Origin: an uncultured Lachnospiraceae bacterium
GTDB lineage: Bacteria > Bacillota > Clostridia > Eubacteriales > Anaerofustaceae
Direction: 5' to 3'
NCBI GenBank assembly: GCA_944381375.1
Contig: CALWKX010000010.1
Location: forward strand, 1 to 64,000
DNA length: 64,000 nucleotides
Shown: one piece after another, positions 34,119 to 42,474 of the stretch
Layout: each line of letters starts with the position of its first letter
How positions within the stretch are numbered: position 1 is the first letter of the stretch
Program-made: the position numbers and the translations under genes
Notes under the pieces: model-generated
Databases searched by the model: none
What the model was told of the DNA's origin: nothing
The model's input: the letters and a program-made list of their open reading frames with translations, nothing else

Positions 34119-35495
34119 ATGAAGATAACTGTTATCGGAGCGGGTCCGGGCGGATATGAGGCCGCAATATACGCCGCAAAACACAATGCGGAAGTTACAG
34201 TAATAGAAAAAAAAGATTTCGGAGGCACATGCCTTAACAGGGGATGTATTCCCACTAAAGCATATCTGGCTTCAGTCAATTGTTTAAACGCTGTAAAATC
34301 CGCAGCGGCTTTTGGTGTTAACGGCGAAGGCAATTATTCTTTGGATCAAAAAAGCGTTTTGGAAAGAAAGAATAAAATCGTCGCTACGCTCACGGGCGGT
34401 ATTAAAGCCCTTTTTGATAAAAACAAAGTAAAATATATACAGGGTGAAGGCGTTTTAAAAGATAAAAATACTGTTTGCGTAACGAAAGCCGACGGTACTC
34501 AGGAAGAGGTTGTTTCTGATTATGTTATTTTAGCCACTGGCTCTGTTCCTGTCTGTCCTAAAATGTTTTGCTATGACGGAAAAAGGGTAATTACAAGCGA
34601 TGAGTTGCTTAACTTTGATTTTTGTCCTGAGTCGATGATAATAGTCGGAGGAGGCGTAATAGGATGTGAGATAGGACAGTATCTCAAAGCTGCAGGCTGT
34701 GAAGTGACTATTGTTGAGATGCTGCCGAATATTCTTCCCAATATGGATGACGATGTATCCAAACAGCTTGTAAGACAGTTTAAGAAAGATAAAATAAAAG
34801 TTATAACCGGAGACGGTATTGCAAATGTGAGCGTTGCGCAGAATGAAGTCAATGTAACTTTGCAAAGCGGAAAATCTTTGAGCGCTGAATATATGCTGGT
34901 ATCTATCGGCAGACGCCCGTTTACGGATGGATTAGGACTTGAAAACTGCGGTATTGCACAGGATAAAAGAGGATTCATCATGACTGATAAGCATATGCGT
35001 ACTTCCTGTGAAAATATTTATGCGATAGGCGATATTGTATCATCTCCCATGTTGGCTCATGTTGCCTCAAAAGAAGGTTTGGTGGCTGTTGACAATATTA
35101 TGGGCAAAAACACGGAGATGGATTTGAGAGCTGTGCCTTCCTGTGTGTACACTGATCCTGAAATAGCTGTTGTGGGCAAAACGGAAGTCGAACTTATAAA
35201 TGACGGCTTAACATATAAAACAGGCGTATTTGATATGCGAACTTTAGGCAAAGCGCAGGCTTCAGGCAAGCTAAGCGGTTTTGTTAAAGTTATAACGGAT
35301 GAAAATGATGTCATTATAGGTGCAAGTATCGTCGGAGAGCATGCCAGTGATATGATAAGCCTGCTTACTGCGGCTGTCAGTTTTGGTATTACTGCTGAAA
35401 AACTCAGTAAAATCATATTCCCTCATCCAACTATGAGTGAAGCTATTTTGGAAGCCTGCGAGGATATTAAGGGCGAAAGTATACATAAAATGTAA
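34119..35495 (+). CDS. lpdA: Dihydrolipoyl dehydrogenase
   Basis: A 458-residue flavoprotein disulfide reductase. FAD motif TVIGAGPGGYEAAIYAAKHNA, redox disulfide GGTCLNRGCIPTKAYL (C-x4-C), NAD motif MIIVGGGVIGCEIGQYLKAAG, second FAD motif IYAIGDI, and the active-site FPHPTMSEAI dimer motif. It reoxidises lipoyl arms; with gcvH immediately downstream it is most likely the L-protein of the glycine cleavage system, run in either direction. No lipoyl domain is fused to its N-terminus. Confidence 0.95.
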   Translation: MKITVIGAGPGGYEAAIYAAKHNAEVTVIEKKDFGGTCLNRGCIPTKAYLASVNCLNAVKSAAAFGVNGEGNYSLDQKSVLERKNKIVATLTGGIKALFDKNKVKYIQGEGVLKDKNTVCVTKADGTQEEVVSDYVILATGSVPVCPKMFCYDGKRVITSDELLNFDFCPESMIIVGGGVIGCEIGQYLKAAGCEVTIVEMLPNILPNMDDDVSKQLVRQFKKDKIKVITGDGIANVSVAQNEVNVTLQSGKSLSAEYMLVSIGRRPFTDGLGLENCGIAQDKRGFIMTDKHMRTSCENIYAIGDIVSSPMLAHVASKEGLVAVDNIMGKNTEMDLRAVPSCVYTDPEIAVVGKTEVELINDGLTYKTGVFDMRTLGKAQASGKLSGFVKVITDENDVIIGASIVGEHASDMISLLTAAVSFGITAEKLSKIIFPHPTMSEAILEACEDIKGESIHKM

Positions 35496-35515
35496 TTTTA
35501 TTGAGGAGGTTTTTT

Positions 35516-35878
35516 ATGTCAGATATGAAATTTTCAAAAGACCATGTCTGGGTCAAATTGGACAACGGCGTCGCTTTGGTCGGAATAACCGATCATGCGC
35601 AAAACGAGTTCGGAGATATTTTATTTGTCGACCTGCCTGAAGAGGGCAAAAGCTTTAATAAAGGAGAAGCTTTTACTGAAATAGAATCGGCAAAAGCGGC
35701 AGTGGAAGTTATACTTCCTTTTTCCGGAGAAGTGCTTGAAGCAAATGAAGAGCTCGACGATTCGCCGGAGCTTATAAATGAATCGCCTTACGAAAATTGG
35801 ATTGCAAAACTTAAAGTGAATGATTTGTCCGAATTGGATGATCTTATGACCAAAGAAGAATACGAAGCGGGCTTATAG
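35516..35878 (+). CDS. gcvH: Glycine cleavage system H protein
   Basis: A 120-residue lipoyl carrier. The ATG at 35516 has a perfect GAGGAGG upstream. The lipoyl-lysine site is ESAKAAVEV with Lys60, in the typical turn after GEAFTEI. FSKDHVWV at the start and the C-terminal ENWIAKLKVND are also canonical. Nothing marks it as the shortened GcvH-L of SirTM operons. GcvT and GcvP are absent from the window. Paired with lpd, it implies glycine cleavage or reverse glycine synthesis using methylene-THF from this cluster. Confidence 0.95.
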   Translation: MSDMKFSKDHVWVKLDNGVALVGITDHAQNEFGDILFVDLPEEGKSFNKGEAFTEIESAKAAVEVILPFSGEVLEANEELDDSPELINESPYENWIAKLKVNDLSELDDLMTKEEYEAGL

Positions 35879-35882
35879 CTGA

Positions 35883-36767
35883 ATGTTAGCGGAATGTCAT
35901 GCGCATATAATGCTTGACGGCGAAAATATTAAAACGGCAAAAGCGCGTCATGCAGCAAATATAAATATCAGATATATCGAGAATGTATTCAGCGAATACA
36001 AAAAGCGCTCAATACATTTTATCAGAGACGGCGGAGATAATGCCGGCGTCTCTGAAGCTGCCAAAGAATTGGCCCGTAAATATGGCATTGATTATGCCAC
36101 TCCTGTTTTTGCAATACATAAAAAAGGCTTATATGGTTCGATTGTAGGAAAAAGTTTCGATGATTTTGCTGAATACAAAATTTTAGTCAGCGAGGCAGTC
36201 AGCAGAGGAGCCGATTTTATTAAAATAATGGCTACGGGCATACTTGATTTTGATATATACGGCAAAGTCAGCGAAGGATATATACCTTACGAGCAGCTCA
36301 GCGATCTTATCTCTTTTGCTCATGATAATGATTTGAGCGTTATGGTTCACGTGAACGGAGCCGAACGTATCATGGATTGCGCAAAAGCCGGCGCTGACAG
36401 CATAGAGCACGGATTTTATCAAAATGATGAAAGTATTTGCGCTATGAAGGAGTTCGGATCCGTATGGGTGCCGACTTTGGTTGCCGCTAAAAATCTTACA
36501 AAAATAAAAAATCGAGATAATGCGGTTCTTGAAAAGATTGTGTTAGAACATGAAAAGAATATAATAAAAGCTTTTCATAACGGTAATTTTGTGGCTTCAG
36601 GCAGCGATGCAGGCGCTTATAATGTAAGACATGCTGAAGGTACTATTGAGGAATATAATGCGCTGATTCGTATATTTGAAGATAAAGCTTCGATCAATAC
36701 GCAGATTGCAGAGAGCGTAAAAGTAATTAAGAAAAAATTTTTGAAAAGGAAATATCAGCATGAATAA
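35883..36767 (+). CDS. Amidohydrolase-superfamily protein
   Basis: A 294-residue metal-dependent hydrolase. The CHAHI metal motif is right at the N-terminus, so the usual N-terminal beta-sandwich is missing. Lys in ADFIKIMATG (carboxylated Lys position), VHVNG, SIEHGFY and ASGSDAG follow in the usual order, so metal ligands look complete. The last ~30 residues are Lys-rich. It is set 4 bases after gcvH within the one-carbon operon, and its stop overlaps the PAS gene by 8 bases. Substrate unknown; imidazolone- or dipeptide-type relatives are possible. Confidence 0.75.
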   Translation: MLAECHAHIMLDGENIKTAKARHAANINIRYIENVFSEYKKRSIHFIRDGGDNAGVSEAAKELARKYGIDYATPVFAIHKKGLYGSIVGKSFDDFAEYKILVSEAVSRGADFIKIMATGILDFDIYGKVSEGYIPYEQLSDLISFAHDNDLSVMVHVNGAERIMDCAKAGADSIEHGFYQNDESICAMKEFGSVWVPTLVAAKNLTKIKNRDNAVLEKIVLEHEKNIIKAFHNGNFVASGSDAGAYNVRHAEGTIEEYNALIRIFEDKASINTQIAESVKVIKKKFLKRKYQHE

Positions 36768-37104
36768 TGAACAGTTATTTAGTTATATATTGGATTCTTT
36801 CCCATACAGAATAGTTTTTGTGGATACGGATCATATCATAAGGTATATGAATAAAGAGGCTCGTCATCATTATTATGAGGTGCGTGGTTATGATAATCTT
36901 ATAGGTAAATCAATATTCGAATGTCATAATGCAAAATCCAAAGAAAGAATAATCGCTGCTGTAGAAAAACTTAAAAACCATGGGAATGAAATATTTATAG
37001 GGCTATCCGCTAAAAATGAAAGGATGTATTTCAATCCCGTGAGAAATGAAAAAGGAGAGCTTCTTGGTTATTTCGAAAGATTTGAAATGAATTTAGTTAA
37101 ATAA
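36760..37104 (+). CDS. Stand-alone PAS-domain protein
   Basis: A 114-residue protein that is just one PAS domain: ILDSFPYRIVFVDTDHIIRYMNKEAR at the N-terminus, a helix with ECHN, then RMYFNPVRNEKGELLGYFERFEM. No kinase, DNA-binding or cyclase domain is attached. The gene overlaps the amidohydrolase gene and precedes the formate/nitrite channel by 4 bases. Single PAS proteins of this type may sense a ligand or redox state and bind a partner; the Y-E-x-H/C-H-N residues would suit a cofactor pocket. Function unassigned. Confidence 0.68.
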   Translation: MNNEQLFSYILDSFPYRIVFVDTDHIIRYMNKEARHHYYEVRGYDNLIGKSIFECHNAKSKERIIAAVEKLKNHGNEIFIGLSAKNERMYFNPVRNEKGELLGYFERFEMNLVK

Positions 37105-37108
37105 TAAT

Positions 37109-37897
37109 ATGAACAATATATTCAAAACACCATCGGAAATCAGCGCCGCATGGGTAGATAACGGCGCCAAAAAAGCGCACTTAAGCGTGCTTAACACTTT
37201 ACTTCTGGCTATTCTTGCAGGAATATATATTTCACTTGGGGCTACTGGCTTTATAACAATGAGCTCTGCATTCGGAGAGCAGTTATCAGGTTTGGGTAAA
37301 TTTTTAGGCGCAGCTTTGTTTCCTGTTGGATTGATGCTGGTTATATTATGCGGCGCTGAGCTTTTTACTGGAAATAATCTAATCAGCATAGCATTTTTTG
37401 CTAAGAAAATTTCATTTTGGCGAGTAATAAGAAATTGGCTGCTTGTTTTTTTAGGCAATGCATTGGGTTGTTACTTTTTCGCTTTCGTTCTGGCTGAATC
37501 TTCAATCCTTAATGACAATGCCGTAAACTTTGTTTTATCAGTTGCTTCGTCAAAAGTATCAATGACTATTATGCAGGCGTTGCTCAGGGGATTTATGTGC
37601 AATCTGTTGGTAGCGCTTGCTTGCTGGATGCAAACCTCTTGTCAAGATACTGCAGGTAAAATTCTTGCTATATTTTTCCCTGTTCTTTTATTTGTCGTAT
37701 GCGGATATGAGCACAGCGTGGCGAATTTGTTTTACATACCCTTAGGTCAGTTTTTAGGTTCTGAAGTAACCGTGCTTTCAATGTGGTTAAACAACATACT
37801 GCCTGTTGCATTGGGCAATATTCTTGCAGGAGGAGTATTCGTGCCTTTTATATATTATATCGTATATCTGAGGAAAGGGAATGAAGTGATAAAATGA
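37109..37897 (+). CDS. Formate/nitrite transporter family (FocA-like) channel
   Basis: A 262-residue membrane protein with six helices. GAELFTGNNLIS and the central CGYEHSVANLFYIPLG (channel His) are the FNT signatures. The position after fhs-fchA-folD-metVF argues for formate import or export. Relatives FocA and FdhC carry formate; nitrite or hydrosulfide cannot be excluded from sequence. The stop overlaps the next ATG by 4 bases. Confidence 0.88.
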   Translation: MNNIFKTPSEISAAWVDNGAKKAHLSVLNTLLLAILAGIYISLGATGFITMSSAFGEQLSGLGKFLGAALFPVGLMLVILCGAELFTGNNLISIAFFAKKISFWRVIRNWLLVFLGNALGCYFFAFVLAESSILNDNAVNFVLSVASSKVSMTIMQALLRGFMCNLLVALACWMQTSCQDTAGKILAIFFPVLLFVVCGYEHSVANLFYIPLGQFLGSEVTVLSMWLNNILPVALGNILAGGVFVPFIYYIVYLRKGNEVIK

Positions 37898-38208
37898 GCA
37901 AAGTAACACTAATGCCGGGACCGTGCAAGTTAAAAACCGTTATTGAGGCTGAGAAACTTGACAGAAGAAACGTGACTATCAAGATTATGACTGAATGTGC
38001 AAATTACAAGCCGTTGGAGCAGGAGTTGAATCAAGTCAATACTTTTGAAGAAGTATTGGGGAAACTCGGAAGCGGCAAAGTTTATGAAATGTGCAGCAAG
38101 TATTCAAAGCACCCTTCTTGTCCTTTGCCGTGCGCAATTCTCAAGGCTGTGGAAGTTGCCGCCGGAATGGCATTACCTGTTGATGTGAATATCACCGTAG
38201 AAAAGTAA
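37894..38208 (+). CDS. Small conserved protein with five cysteines, unknown function
   Basis: A 104-residue soluble protein. Cysteines fall at positions 11, 35, 67, 76 and 80, the last two in PSCPLPC. It overlaps the formate channel gene by 4 bases (ATGA) and is the last gene before a terminator, so it belongs to the one-carbon operon. The pattern could bind metal or an iron-sulfur cluster. I do not recognise the family with certainty. Confidence 0.6.
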   Translation: MSKVTLMPGPCKLKTVIEAEKLDRRNVTIKIMTECANYKPLEQELNQVNTFEEVLGKLGSGKVYEMCSKYSKHPSCPLPCAILKAVEVAAGMALPVDVNITVEK

Positions 38209-38219
38209 ATATAAAAAAC

Positions 38220-38250
38220 AAGGCGCGCTTTTTAAGCGTGCCTTTCGTTT
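38220..38250 (+). terminator. Terminator of the one-carbon cluster
   Basis: AAGGCGCGCTT-TTT-AAGCGTGCCTT stem with one mismatch, followed by TCGTTTGT. The T-run is moderate. Confidence 0.7.
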
Positions 38251-38497
38251 GTATAATAAAAAATGACGATATTTCTCGGGAAATATGTTATTTTGTTCTA
38301 TCTTAATTTATTATGGCTGAACATGACTTTGTGAAAATTTCAACGCCTTTTATGTGTGTTCGCCGATATGGATTGCTTTGTACGGGGCAAAACAAAAGAC
38401 ATAAGATTGATTATGTCTTTTGCACAATGAGCAGGGCGGGGGATTTCTTCTGCAAAATAGATTCTTTGATTATTGTTGGTTTTCTATTTGTAAATAT

Positions 38498-39025
38498 CTA
38501 TTTTTTCTTTTTATTATTTTTTTTAAAGCGGCCGTAACGTTTTATTAAATTTCTGAATTCCGATTCATTCTCTAAAGGTATCACGATAATAGGCGTGCTT
38601 TTTAAAAATCCGCCGGATGTGGTAAATGTTATAAGTGATTCGTTGCGTTTTTCTTTTCTTTTTATTTCATAATTATCAATAGCCGCGTATTGGATCGGCC
38701 CTGTGTTTGTATAAACGCCGTTTGTATAAATACCTTTTTGAGAAAAAGCGCTGACTAAAAATGTTGCTATGAGAATCAGTGTTATCAGTGCGAGAATAAG
38801 CATAATAAGAATGGTAGTATCATTATGTTCCTGTCCGAAATAAAGTATAGCCAGCAAAAATATTGAGCAGCCTATCATGAAGAGCTGTCCCATATCGGCA
38901 TATCTTAAACCGCGCGGAGCTGCAAGCAGCAAATCACCGAGATTTTTCTTTCTTGTAAAAAAAGCGAAAAAATTAAAAATAACAAGTACTAAAAGTATAG
39001 CTAAAATTATAAGCTGCCAATTCAT
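38498..39025 (-). CDS. Membrane protein resembling DUF5673
   Basis: A 175-residue protein. Four predicted helices (residues 4-24, 48-65, 71-95, with a short first half of the third), then a C-terminal cytoplasmic domain GIYTNGVYTNTGPIQYAAIDNYEIKRK...LITFTTSGG. That soluble beta-rich tail resembles DUF5673/PH-like bacterial domains. The last residues are poly-Lys. It overlaps yhaM by 4 bases, so they are co-translated. Function unknown. Confidence 0.65.
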   Translation of the reverse strand: MNWQLIILAILLVLVIFNFFAFFTRKKNLGDLLLAAPRGLRYADMGQLFMIGCSIFLLAILYFGQEHNDTTILIMLILALITLILIATFLVSAFSQKGIYTNGVYTNTGPIQYAAIDNYEIKRKEKRNESLITFTTSGGFLKSTPIIVIPLENESEFRNLIKRYGRFKKNNKKKK

Positions 39026-39978
39026 TGGTTAATCTCCTTATCTAGCGCATGGTTATATATTGAGCGGTTGTCAAGTACAAATACTTTTTCAGCGAATGTT
39101 TTTGACGCAGTCGTTTCCAGCGTTTTTTGCATTTGGTTCATTCTTGAATCAAGCACGTCAAGATAATGCAGTAGTTCCGCTTCAGCAAACATCGGCGGTT
39201 TTGGACTCCCGAATTCCGGTTGCATATGATGAGAAAGTATCATGTGCTGCAGCAATATGGTTACTTCAACGTCTATATTGAGTTCGGAAGATAAAACGGC
39301 AAGTTCATTGATTGCTGAAGTTATATGCCCGAGGAGTTTTCCTTCTTTGCTGTATTCTGAAGCCACACCGTTTTCATCGCTTATTATTTCTTTTATTTTA
39401 CCTATATCGTGTATGGCAATTCCGGCATATACCAGGTCGGGATTTAAAAATTCATATATATCAAGAAGAGGTAGCGCGCATCTGAACATTGTATACATAT
39501 GATAAACAAGCCCTCCCTTAACGGCATGGTGAAAGCTTATGGCCGCAGGATAATACATGAGCTGTTGTTTGTATTTTTCTATAAGAGCAAGCGATAATTT
39601 TCTTATATTATCATTTTTGATAGAACTTAGCAGTTCATGTATTTTTGCATACATTTTCTCAGGAGGATATGGAGCTGCGGCTATTAGGTCTTTGAGCTGT
39701 TCCGCATTAGGCGTCGCTTTTGCAATCTCATTTATTCTAAGCTGAAGCTTGCCGTTATAAGTTTCACACACAGCGGAAATTTTAGCAAAACTTCCGGGTT
39801 CAAAATCTTTAGCCAGCGAGATGTCCATATCCCAAATTTTCCCTGATACTTCTCCTGTTATATCGCCTACTGATATATCAGCAAAATTCTTTCCGTTGCG
39901 AGCTTCTTTTATTGCAAATCGTTTCAGTATGTATATACCGCTTACATTGTCTCCCTGATTTATTTCATTAAGTTTCAT
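39022..39978 (-). CDS. yhaM: 3'-5' exoribonuclease YhaM family (OB fold plus HD domain)
   Basis: A 318-residue protein. An N-terminal OB-fold RNA-binding domain (residues ~10-90, GKNFADISVGDITGEVSGKIWD) is followed by an HD metal domain: SFHHAVKGGLVYHMYTM, then IAIHDIGKI and ILLQHMILSHHMQPEFGSP. YhaM trims RNA and can process replication intermediates in Firmicutes. Length is standard. The ATG has AGGAAGAG upstream. Confidence 0.9.
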   Translation of the reverse strand: MKLNEINQGDNVSGIYILKRFAIKEARNGKNFADISVGDITGEVSGKIWDMDISLAKDFEPGSFAKISAVCETYNGKLQLRINEIAKATPNAEQLKDLIAAAPYPPEKMYAKIHELLSSIKNDNIRKLSLALIEKYKQQLMYYPAAISFHHAVKGGLVYHMYTMFRCALPLLDIYEFLNPDLVYAGIAIHDIGKIKEIISDENGVASEYSKEGKLLGHITSAINELAVLSSELNIDVEVTILLQHMILSHHMQPEFGSPKPPMFAEAELLHYLDVLDSRMNQMQKTLETTASKTFAEKVFVLDNRSIYNHALDKEINQ

Positions 39979-40030
39979 GCTCTTCCTCCGAAAACTATTT
40001 TATATTTTACAATAAAACCTCGCGTTATGC

Positions 40031-40036
40031 TATAAT
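40031..40036 (+). promoter_or_regulatory. Candidate -10 element for the dnaD-dnaC operon
   Basis: TATAAT sits 30 bases before the dnaD start. The nearest -35-like sequence is TTTACA about 19 bp upstream, so the spacing is not ideal. Confidence 0.45.
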
Positions 40037-40065
40037 AGTTTTACTAATTTTTTCGGAGTTTAATA

Positions 40066-41007
40066 TTGAACAGATTCGAATATATGCGTGAAATAGACGA
40101 TATGGGCATAACTCCTGTGGAAAATTCTTTTTTAAACCATTACATGTCTAAAGCGCGTGGTGATTATGTCAAGGTGTATTTATACGGATTAAAATGCTGC
40201 TTTCAAGGCTCAAGCGAATTCCCTTCAAATTCGGAAATTGCTGATTTTCTCATGATAGAAGAAGACGATGTTATGAAAGCATGGAAATATTGGGAAAAGC
40301 AGGGTATTATAATGCTTGCAAATGAAGGTGATGACCTCATTATAGAATATTACGGTGTTTCATCCATGCTTTTTGTTAAAGGCGAACGTCCTCAGAAGCG
40401 CAAAAAATCGAGAAAACCGCCTAATATGAAAGCCAAACAAATGTTTTCTGAGATTGAAGACAAAATCGGAAGGCTTCTTACTCATAATGAAATGGATAGT
40501 ATATTATCATGGGTAGATGAATATAAATTTACCTATCAAACAATCGTACTTATTATTGATGACTGTGTAAAAAGAGAAAAAAGAAGTTTCAGCTATTGGG
40601 AAAGCATGGCGAGCGTTTATCATGATTTGGGCATAACTACGTTTGATCAGGCTCAGCAGTATATTCAAAGCCGTGACAGCCGCTGGAAAGAATACAATGA
40701 AATAATGCATTATCTGGGATTTTTCAGAATGGCTTCCCAGACGGAAAAACAATATATGAACAAATGGCTGGATGAGTATTCATTCGACTTCGATACTATA
40801 AAAAAAGCTTGCGATGAAACGGCTGCTACGGATAAACCTTCATTTAAATATATAGACAGTATTCTAACTGCGTGGTATAAAGGGGAAGAACCGAAAGTAA
40901 AAAGACAACAAAATGCTTCATCCAAAAAAAGCAAAACAAGAATAAAGGACGAACATAATTATGACGAAGAAATGATAGACAAACTGCTGTTTGGCGAGGA
41001 GGATTAA
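40066..41007 (+). CDS. DnaD-domain replication protein
   Basis: A 313-residue protein. A winged-helix-like N-terminal domain (SEFPSNSEIADFLMIEEDDVMKAWKYWEKQGII) is followed by two DnaB_2/DnaD-type helical repeats, residues ~125-195 and ~205-275. DnaD proteins help load the replicative helicase in Firmicutes. The start is TTG at 40066, with CGGAG upstream; ATG at 40084 is the alternative. The helicase-loader gene follows with its start 1 base after the stop. Confidence 0.85.
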   Translation: MNRFEYMREIDDMGITPVENSFLNHYMSKARGDYVKVYLYGLKCCFQGSSEFPSNSEIADFLMIEEDDVMKAWKYWEKQGIIMLANEGDDLIIEYYGVSSMLFVKGERPQKRKKSRKPPNMKAKQMFSEIEDKIGRLLTHNEMDSILSWVDEYKFTYQTIVLIIDDCVKREKRSFSYWESMASVYHDLGITTFDQAQQYIQSRDSRWKEYNEIMHYLGFFRMASQTEKQYMNKWLDEYSFDFDTIKKACDETAATDKPSFKYIDSILTAWYKGEEPKVKRQQNASSKKSKTRIKDEHNYDEEMIDKLLFGEED

Positions 41008-41008
41008 T

Positions 41009-41962
41009 TTGATCATTACATCCGAAACAAAAACGAAGTATGAAAATATGATCGCTGAAAGAAAATCGGCTTATGAAGAAAAAAGGCGAAAAATTTTAGA
41101 CAGCGTACCAGGTATTAAAGAAGCTCTCAGTGAAAGAAATAAATACTGGGCGGAAGCTGCAAATGGCCGTATGGATATTGTTCAGGCGGAGAGGCTCGCA
41201 GATAAATGCGAAGAACGTATAAAAAAGCTTTTGACAAAAGCCGGATTCACTCACGATGCGTTGGAATATAAACCAATGTGCAAAACTTGCCTCGATAAAG
41301 GTTTTGCAGACGGCCGCATCTGCACATGTCTTGAACATTTTCAGGCAAAAGAGCTATTTGAAATGTCTAATATTAAAACTCTTATGGAAAAGGAGAATTT
41401 TTCGAGTTTTGATATTGAATTGTATTCGGATAGTTATCAGGGCAAAAGCATATCGCCAAAGGAAAATATGCGTAACGTGCTTGATAAAGTTGGTTTGTTC
41501 ATAAAAAATTTCGGAGCTGTTAGCGAAAATCTTTTTATACAAGGTAAAGTAGGAGTGGGTAAATCTTTTCTTACTCACTGTATTGCCAAAGAGCTTAATG
41601 ACAAAGGGTATTCAGTAATGTATATTACCGCTTTTAATCTTGTAAATACACTTTCCGACATATCATTCGGCCGCGGTGATAAAGCTTTGTATGATACAAT
41701 AATAAATTCAGATTTGCTGATTATAGATGATTTCGGCTGTGAAAGACAAACTGATTTTTCCGAAACGCAGATTTTAAATGTCATCAATGACAGGATCATA
41801 AACGGCGCAGCAATAATAATTTCTACTAATCTGACAGCCTCAGAAATGAACAGTTCGTACGGCGAAAGAATTATGTCCAGAATTATAGGCAATTTCACAG
41901 GCATTAAAATATACGGCGAAGATTTAAGGTTGAGAAAAGCGGCGCAAAGGAATAAGGCATGA
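41009..41962 (+). CDS. DnaC/DnaI-type helicase loader ATPase
   Basis: A 317-residue AAA+ protein. A TTG start at 41009 is chosen because AGGAGG lies six bases before it. Residues ~85-110 hold a CKTCLDKGFADGRICTC zinc-ribbon-like motif, usual in clostridial DnaC-like proteins. Walker A is IQGKVGVGKSFLTHCIA and Walker B LLIIDDFGCE; the arginine-finger region LTASEMNSSYGERIMSRI follows. It likely loads the replicative helicase with the upstream DnaD protein. Confidence 0.9.
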   Translation: MIITSETKTKYENMIAERKSAYEEKRRKILDSVPGIKEALSERNKYWAEAANGRMDIVQAERLADKCEERIKKLLTKAGFTHDALEYKPMCKTCLDKGFADGRICTCLEHFQAKELFEMSNIKTLMEKENFSSFDIELYSDSYQGKSISPKENMRNVLDKVGLFIKNFGAVSENLFIQGKVGVGKSFLTHCIAKELNDKGYSVMYITAFNLVNTLSDISFGRGDKALYDTIINSDLLIIDDFGCERQTDFSETQILNVINDRIINGAAIIISTNLTASEMNSSYGERIMSRIIGNFTGIKIYGEDLRLRKAAQRNKA

Positions 41963-42441
41963 AAAACAGCGTTTTGATAAAGCCTGCTTCGGAAAAAGAT
42001 ATTGCTGATATAATTTTTTTCATAAATAAACTTGCCGAATATGAAAATCTGTCTGATAAGGTTCAGCTCAATGAAAAAGAGTTAAAGAAATGGCTGTTTG
42101 ACGAGAAAAAAGCTGAAGTTGTTTTTGCTGCTGTTAACGGCATCAAAGTAGGCTTCGCGTTGTATTTCACGAATTTCTCTACTTTTTTAGGCAAACCGGG
42201 ATTGTATTTGGAAGATTTGTATGTTTTGGAAGAATTCAGACATAAAGGCGTAGGCAAAACGATATTGAAATATTTGTGTTCGAAAGCTATGCAGTGCGGA
42301 TATGGCCGAGTTGAATGGTCGTGTTTGAATTGGAATAAGCCGAGTATTGATTTCTATTTGAATATGGGGGCTGAGGCGTTGAATGATTGGACGGTTTATC
42401 GTCTTGAAGGCCAGTGTTTAGCTTCGTTAGGTGATAAATAG
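41959..42441 (+). CDS. GNAT acetyltransferase, diamine-acetyltransferase-like
   Basis: A 160-residue GNAT enzyme. The N-terminal SEKDIADIIFFINKLAEYEN and LEDLYVLEEFRHKGVGKTILKYL (acetyl-CoA loop) resemble spermidine/diamine N-acetyltransferases; VEWSCLNWNKPSIDFYLNMGAE gives motif B. It overlaps dnaC by 4 bases. A polyamine ABC system lies 5 kb away, which is suggestive only; amino-acid or antibiotic substrates remain possible. Confidence 0.82.
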   Translation: MKNSVLIKPASEKDIADIIFFINKLAEYENLSDKVQLNEKELKKWLFDEKKAEVVFAAVNGIKVGFALYFTNFSTFLGKPGLYLEDLYVLEEFRHKGVGKTILKYLCSKAMQCGYGRVEWSCLNWNKPSIDFYLNMGAEALNDWTVYRLEGQCLASLGDK

Positions 42442-42454
42442 TTGTAAAAAAAAT

Positions 42455-42474
42455 AAAGCCGCCCTTTGGCGGCT
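42455..42474 (-). terminator. Minus-strand terminator at the edge of the decayed region
   Basis: GCCGCC-CTTT-GGCGGC, followed on the minus strand by TTTATTTTTTTT; on the plus strand there is no T-run. It therefore ends transcripts entering from the 42.5-43 kb region, consistent with a lost minus-strand gene there. Confidence 0.7.

Noticed and set aside
35516-35878. GcvH as a possible GcvH-L partner of the SirTM at 2517-3410
   Set aside because: It is 32 kb away, has canonical GcvH length and motifs, and belongs to the one-carbon operon with lpd. It might still be a substrate in trans, but the sequence does not support GcvH-L.
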